Origin: Aridibacter sp965216195 | GTDB lineage: Bacteria > Acidobacteriota > Blastocatellia > Pyrinomonadales > Pyrinomonadaceae | DNA: 64,000 bases | Assembly: GCA_965216195.1 (NCBI GenBank) | Contig: OZ244151.1 | Span: forward strand, 372,001 to 436,000 | Direction of reading: 5' to 3' | Part shown: positions 60,392-64,000 of the stretch, piece after piece | How the letters are laid out: the number at the start of each line of letters is the position of its first letter | Numbering within the stretch: the first letter of the stretch is position 1 | Position numbers and translations under genes: made by a program | The notes under the pieces: model-generated | The model's input: the letters and a program-made list of their open reading frames with translations, nothing else | Told to the model about the DNA's origin: nothing | Database searches by the model: none

Positions 60392-60715
60392 ATGAGAAAA
60401 ATTAAATTCGTAACTTTTGCGACATTGCTTTTGGCTCTATTTGCCGTTGCTGCGTTTGCACAAGCCGCTCCCGGCGGTGCTGCTGACAATGCGGAAACTG
60501 TGAGCGCTGCTAAGGCAATTGGCGGTGGAATTGGTTTTGGTATAGTTGCCGGGCTTGCAGGAATCGGACAAGGTCTTGTCGGATCAAAAGCGGCTGAAGG
60601 CGCTGCCCGCAACCCAGGTGCTGCCGGAACGGTTCAAACCATTATGATTATTGCTCTGGCTCTTATCGAGTCACTCGTACTCTTTGCTCTTTTGATTGTT
60701 TTTGTAAAGCTCTAA
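60392..60715 (+). CDS. atpE: F0F1 ATP synthase subunit c with N-terminal signal peptide
   Basis: The 107-residue protein has a signal-like segment (residues 1-23, TLLLALFAVAAFAQ) before the two c-subunit helices; usual c subunits are 75-90 residues. The polar loop is AARNPG. The ion site has Gln60 in helix 1 (GIGQG), Glu93 and Ser94 in helix 2 (LIESLVLF), a set like sodium-type c subunits, with Phe98 where they have Tyr. AGGAG lies seven bases upstream of the ATG. No b, delta, alpha or gamma genes follow. Confidence 0.93.
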   Translation: MRKIKFVTFATLLLALFAVAAFAQAAPGGAADNAETVSAAKAIGGGIGFGIVAGLAGIGQGLVGSKAAEGAARNPGAAGTVQTIMIIALALIESLVLFALLIVFVKL

Positions 60716-60885
60716 CGAAAGAGAGATGGAAAAACTGTGTGGGTGGGTTCGTTATTGGATTCCGCCTGCATTTTTTATTCCAATTTTAGCGGTCGTATGT
60801 TACAACTAAAGTGGGAAAGTTTGAATCATACATTCACCAAATATTGTGCAAAATAGATTGAGCCCAACGTTCTTTAGTTAGAAAA

Positions 60886-62499
60886 ATGATTGATGAATTA
60901 GTCGGAAAAACTTTAGCAGGCAAATACAGACTCGAAGAGCTTATTCGTGAAAACGAATACGAAAGCGTATATCGAGGTCAGCATTTGTTGATGGAAAAGC
61001 CGGTTACGGTGAAAATTCTCGCGTCGGCGCTGGCCGTTGATGAAAGTATTGTAAACAGTTTTTCAGTTGAGGCTCGTACAATTTCGAGGCTATCCCATCC
61101 GAATATTCTTAACGTTACGGACTTCGGTAAGGATGAGGATCGAATCGTTTTTATCGTAATGGAATCTGCCGAGGGAGACTCCTTGAAGGAGGCGCTAAGA
61201 AAAGAGGGTGCCTTTGGCGTGGAGCGCGCGGTTAAAATTGCCAGACAAATAGCAGCGGCATTATCTTCGGCTCACGCAAATGGGATTGTCCATAGGCGCT
61301 TAACGAGTGAGAATGTTTTGCTTACCGAAATGGGAAATGGGTCGGAGCTTGTCAAGGTTTTTGACCTGGGTTCTCTGGACGCGGTTGGTCGGGAAGATCT
61401 CGATGATGAAGATTCGCTTGAGAGGCTTGCGTATTTCTCGCCTGAGCAATGTTCGGAAGAAAGTGAGGTTGACGAGCGCTCAGATATTTATTCCCTCGGC
61501 GTAATATTTTATGAAATGCTGGTTGGTGAAGTTCCGTTCACCGCTGATAATCCAACCGATTTGATGCTCAAGCACGCTGAGGTTCCTCCCCCTCCTTTTG
61601 CCGCATTCCGCGATGATATCCCTGAAGAAATTGAGCCGATTGCGCTGCGTGCACTAGCAAAGAATCCCGATATGCGATACCAAGATGCGTCTGCGTTTGC
61701 TGAGGATTTGAGTGAAGCTGCCCGTTTAGACGGTATTGATGATTCTATTGTGATTTCGCAAGTTGATCCGGCTGCAATTCCGCAGTCAAATAATGTGTGG
61801 AAAACGGCCTTCGTCGTTTTAGCCGGGATATCATTATTGGCGTTTGGTCTGATTTACTGGACAAATGTAAAGCAAACCAATCCGACTACGGTTGGGCAGA
61901 TTGATGAAGATGGACAGCCTGTTCAACCGCTGAATCCGGCAACGGGATTACCCGAGCAGAATTTGCCAAACATGGCGCAATATCCGACGAATTCGTTGGG
62001 GTCTGATGATCTTTTGACACGCCCGGATGTAGGCGGTGGCGGAGGAGACGGATACGATCCATGGGCGCGGCCAGGAACCCCTCCAGGTGGTAAACCAACT
62101 TACCAACCTCCGATTGGTCCTGGTGGAGATGTTGTGACCGTTCCTGGTAATTCGGGAAGCATTTTTACGCAGGATGATTTCGTTGGTTACGACGACAAGG
62201 GCAATCCGATCTATTTGGTGCGCAAACCGATTCCAACTAAATCGCCTGAGAAACCGGACTCAAAAGGAAAGACAGATATAAAGAAAGACGATCCAAAAGC
62301 CACGGCTGATAAGCCTAAAGGTGATGGTGGAACGACTGTCAAGAAACCGGAGGCCGCTAAGAAGCCAACTCCAAAACCGAAAAACACACCGGCCGTTGAG
62401 AAGAAACCTGAAAAGAAACCGGTTGAAAAGCCAAAATCAAAGCCCACGTCACCGGCCAAAAGCAAAAAGAAAGTTAGCGGCCGGGAGCAGGACGCTTAA
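60886..62499 (+). CDS. Membrane protein kinase-like protein, predicted pseudokinase
   Basis: The 537-residue protein has a Pkn2-type Ser/Thr kinase domain (about 14-280): Lys43 in VKIL and Glu62 are kept, but the Gly-rich loop is lost (ELIRENEYES), the catalytic HRD Asp is replaced by Arg138 in VHRRLTSEN, and DFG reads Asp160-Leu-Gly. YFSPEQC and DIYSLGVIFYEMLVGEVPF are normal. One transmembrane helix (about 304-325) follows, then a Gly/Pro-rich and Lys/Pro-rich outer region. It is probably inactive as a kinase and may act as a receptor or scaffold. Confidence 0.85.
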   Translation: MIDELVGKTLAGKYRLEELIRENEYESVYRGQHLLMEKPVTVKILASALAVDESIVNSFSVEARTISRLSHPNILNVTDFGKDEDRIVFIVMESAEGDSLKEALRKEGAFGVERAVKIARQIAAALSSAHANGIVHRRLTSENVLLTEMGNGSELVKVFDLGSLDAVGREDLDDEDSLERLAYFSPEQCSEESEVDERSDIYSLGVIFYEMLVGEVPFTADNPTDLMLKHAEVPPPPFAAFRDDIPEEIEPIALRALAKNPDMRYQDASAFAEDLSEAARLDGIDDSIVISQVDPAAIPQSNNVWKTAFVVLAGISLLAFGLIYWTNVKQTNPTTVGQIDEDGQPVQPLNPATGLPEQNLPNMAQYPTNSLGSDDLLTRPDVGGGGGDGYDPWARPGTPPGGKPTYQPPIGPGGDVVTVPGNSGSIFTQDDFVGYDDKGNPIYLVRKPIPTKSPEKPDSKGKTDIKKDDPKATADKPKGDGGTTVKKPEAAKKPTPKPKNTPAVEKKPEKKPVEKPKSKPTSPAKSKKKVSGREQDA

Positions 62500-62514
62500 A
62501 GGGAAGTATCAATT

Positions 62515-63540
62515 TTATTCAAAAACTGCGCTGATTCGTTGGCGTAGTTTTTTTTCGTTATCAAATTTCAAGCCGCTTTCGACTACGTAACACGGTATTG
62601 AAAAGTTAAGCTGAGTGAGCTTAACGGCATCTTTTGGAGTCGTAAGAAAGGCTCGTGCTCCTTCCTTCATCGCTGCTTTTTCAAGTGAATCGATATCACT
62701 CTGTTTATAGACATAGTGATCACGAAATTCTTTCGTTGCTGCGATCGAGAACCCTTCCTCTTTTAATTGCCGAAAGAAATTTTCGGGGTTTCCTAAGGCA
62801 CAAAAGGCTAAAGCTGCTTTCTCCGAAACCGTTTTCCTCGCATCATCGCCCGATGGGAAGTCTTGAAGTTTGCGCAGCCTCTCTACATAGTTTTCCGACG
62901 AAAATATCTTGCTTTCGGCTGCGAGCTGATGAATTTCGTAGGAAAGTTTGTCAATGTTTTCGACCAGATTTGTGCGGGTTATCACAACGATATCTGCTCT
63001 CCGCAAATTATTGAGCGGCTCACGAAGTATGCCTGACGGGAGGACTTTCCGGTTTCCAAACGGGTTCGAGGCATCGACTGCAATTATATCCAAATCGCGC
63101 CTTGCACGCCGGTGTTGAAACGCATCATCCAGGACAAATGCTGTGATCCCAAATCTTGCTTTCGCCCAATTTCCGGCAGCAACACGATCCGCATCTGAGA
63201 TTACAATCGCTTGTCCGAGTAGCTTTGTTGCAAGTTCGAAGGGCTCGTCACCTGCCTCGTCCACATTGGCCAAAACTTTTTCCCAGTCGGAAACTAAGAC
63301 CCGGATTTTTTCTTTTTTGCGTTTGTAGCCCCGGGAAATAATGCAAACTTTTTCGCCCATTTCAGACAAAACTTCCGAGACAAAACGAACAAGCGGTGTT
63401 TTGCCGGTTCCGCCAACTGTGATGTTTCCAATAGATATCGTTGGCGCGCCAAGCCCCTGGGCTTGAACGGTACCTCGTTCATAACGCGAGTTGCGCAAAT
63501 TGATGAATTTTTCGTATAGCCAGCCAAGCGGCAAGATCAT
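62515..63540 (-). CDS. lpxK: Tetraacyldisaccharide 4'-kinase
   Basis: LpxK phosphorylates the 4' position of the lipid A disaccharide. The 341-residue protein has a short hydrophobic N-terminus, the P-loop ISIGNITVGGTGKTPLVRFV, CIISRGYKRK, GDEPFELATKL, FVLDDAFQHRRARRDLDIIAVD, and the later LTTPKDAVKL. It converges on the pseudokinase gene with a 15-base gap and no visible terminator. It lies 37 bases after trpD in the same direction. Confidence 0.95.
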   Translation of the reverse strand: MILPLGWLYEKFINLRNSRYERGTVQAQGLGAPTISIGNITVGGTGKTPLVRFVSEVLSEMGEKVCIISRGYKRKKEKIRVLVSDWEKVLANVDEAGDEPFELATKLLGQAIVISDADRVAAGNWAKARFGITAFVLDDAFQHRRARRDLDIIAVDASNPFGNRKVLPSGILREPLNNLRRADIVVITRTNLVENIDKLSYEIHQLAAESKIFSSENYVERLRKLQDFPSGDDARKTVSEKAALAFCALGNPENFFRQLKEEGFSIAATKEFRDHYVYKQSDIDSLEKAAMKEGARAFLTTPKDAVKLTQLNFSIPCYVVESGLKFDNEKKLRQRISAVFE

Positions 63541-63577
63541 ACGACAATTATCAATCGTAAACTAAAAACCTCAAGCC

Positions 63578-64000
63578 TCACTTTTGTTTTTTGTTAGTAG
63601 TTTGGATTAAGCGGTCAAGCTTAGTTCGTGCGGAGCCGCTGTCAATGCTTTGTTCAGCAAGTCTTGCAGCCTGCATCGGATCATCGGTTATTCCGCCAAT
63701 AATAAGCGCGGCAGCAGCATTGAGAACTACCAGGGAACGCGCTTCGTCGCGACGTTTGCTCTCTAGAACCTCGCCAATAATTCTTGCACTCGTCTGCGGA
63801 TCCTCAGCGTGGAGCTGTTTTATATTGCCCGGCTGGAGACCAAAATCCTTAGGTGAAACCTCAAAAGTACGGATTTTGTTACCAACTACTTCAGCAACCC
63901 GCGTCTTTCCGGTTAACGTAATTTCATCGAGCCCGTCAGAGCCATGTACGACCCAGGCGTGTTGAATTCGCAAAAGCGCCAGCGCTTGCGCTATCGGTTC
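63578..64000 (-). CDS. trpD: Anthranilate phosphoribosyltransferase, C-terminal part (cut by window edge)
   Basis: TrpD joins anthranilate and PRPP in tryptophan synthesis. The visible 140 residues are the C-terminal end: VVHGSDGLDEITLTGKTRVAEV, the segment FGLQPGNIKQLHAEDPQTSA, and VVLNAAAALIIGG. The reading frame continues unbroken to base 64000, so the N-terminal half lies outside the window. Confidence 0.93.
   Translation of the reverse strand, partial: EPIAQALALLRIQHAWVVHGSDGLDEITLTGKTRVAEVVGNKIRTFEVSPKDFGLQPGNIKQLHAEDPQTSARIIGEVLESKRRDEARSLVVLNAAAALIIGGITDDPMQAARLAEQSIDSGSARTKLDRLIQTTNKKQK

Overview
The window reads as a chromosomal segment of a Gram-negative, moderate-G+C bacterium, most likely an acidobacterium of the Blastocatellia/Pyrinomonadales type. 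That placement is inferred from the mix of families: a VWFA-related Acidobacterial-type protein, LPS genes (lpxK, waaA), a futalosine-pathway menaquinone gene (mqnD), a SpoIID/LytB protein without sporulation genes, and many secreted proteins of unknown function. I see no rRNA, tRNA, CRISPR array, insertion sequence, prophage or integrase. Genes are dense and lie on both strands; mobility is represented only by a small higBA toxin-antitoxin pair and by palindromic intergenic repeats.

Layout. 1-2416 (-): dciA-like, gatC, a lipoprotein, a hemolysin III protein and the start of gatA. 2496-3659: maf and a cysteine-less thioredoxin-fold protein, convergent over a terminator. 3727-6049 (-): folK-panB-panC. 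6228-9742: an AlbA_2 ATPase, a VWA protein and a LecA-like secreted protein. 9743-10222: an intergenic region holding two repeat types. 10223-14203 (-): dcd, then an ECF sigma/anti-sigma operon ending in two secreted DUF4097-type proteins. 14383-16040: a DinB-like protein, a zinc-ribbon protein and a very basic secreted protein. 16248-20051 (+): dxr-rseP-ispG (isoprenoid synthesis plus an intramembrane protease). 20208-28736 (-): DUF2752, holB-tmk-hfq-miaA, a 29-codon membrane ORF coupled to a large SpoIID protein, and an M14 carboxypeptidase. 28751-32844: plsC, a LolA-like protein, mqnD-methyltransferase-ubiX. 32845-33318: a gene-poor regulatory region with structured leader, tiny ORF and strong terminator. 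33319-40846: larB-LCAT-like hydrolase, a thioredoxin-like protein, rpiB, DUF6010-like, yggT, yggU, yebC, ruvC and an SH3-like protein. 40843-46161 (-): psuG, lepB, rnc, a repeat-rich secreted protein, a transpeptidase. 46317-53486 (+): an NtrB/NtrC-type pair, DUF4126, a GT1 glycosyltransferase, a secreted dikinase-like protein. 53491-64000: TPR lipoprotein, higBA, efp, waaA, an HpnI-like glycosyltransferase, atpZ/atpI/atpB/atpE, a predicted pseudokinase, lpxK and the end of trpD.

The strongest second-look items are: (i) the terminated, structured transcription unit before larB; (ii) a secreted protein with the swivelling-His then ATP-grasp order of glucan water dikinases; (iii) a pseudokinase with HRD changed to HRR just after a partial ATP synthase operon whose c subunit has a signal peptide and a sodium-type ligand set; (iv) the 29-aa membrane ORF coupled to spoIID; (v) an intrinsic terminator ending five bases before the ispG start; and (vi) a hairpin repeat family seen twice in inverted orientation. 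All motif and hairpin readings were done by eye; no searches or folding programs were run.
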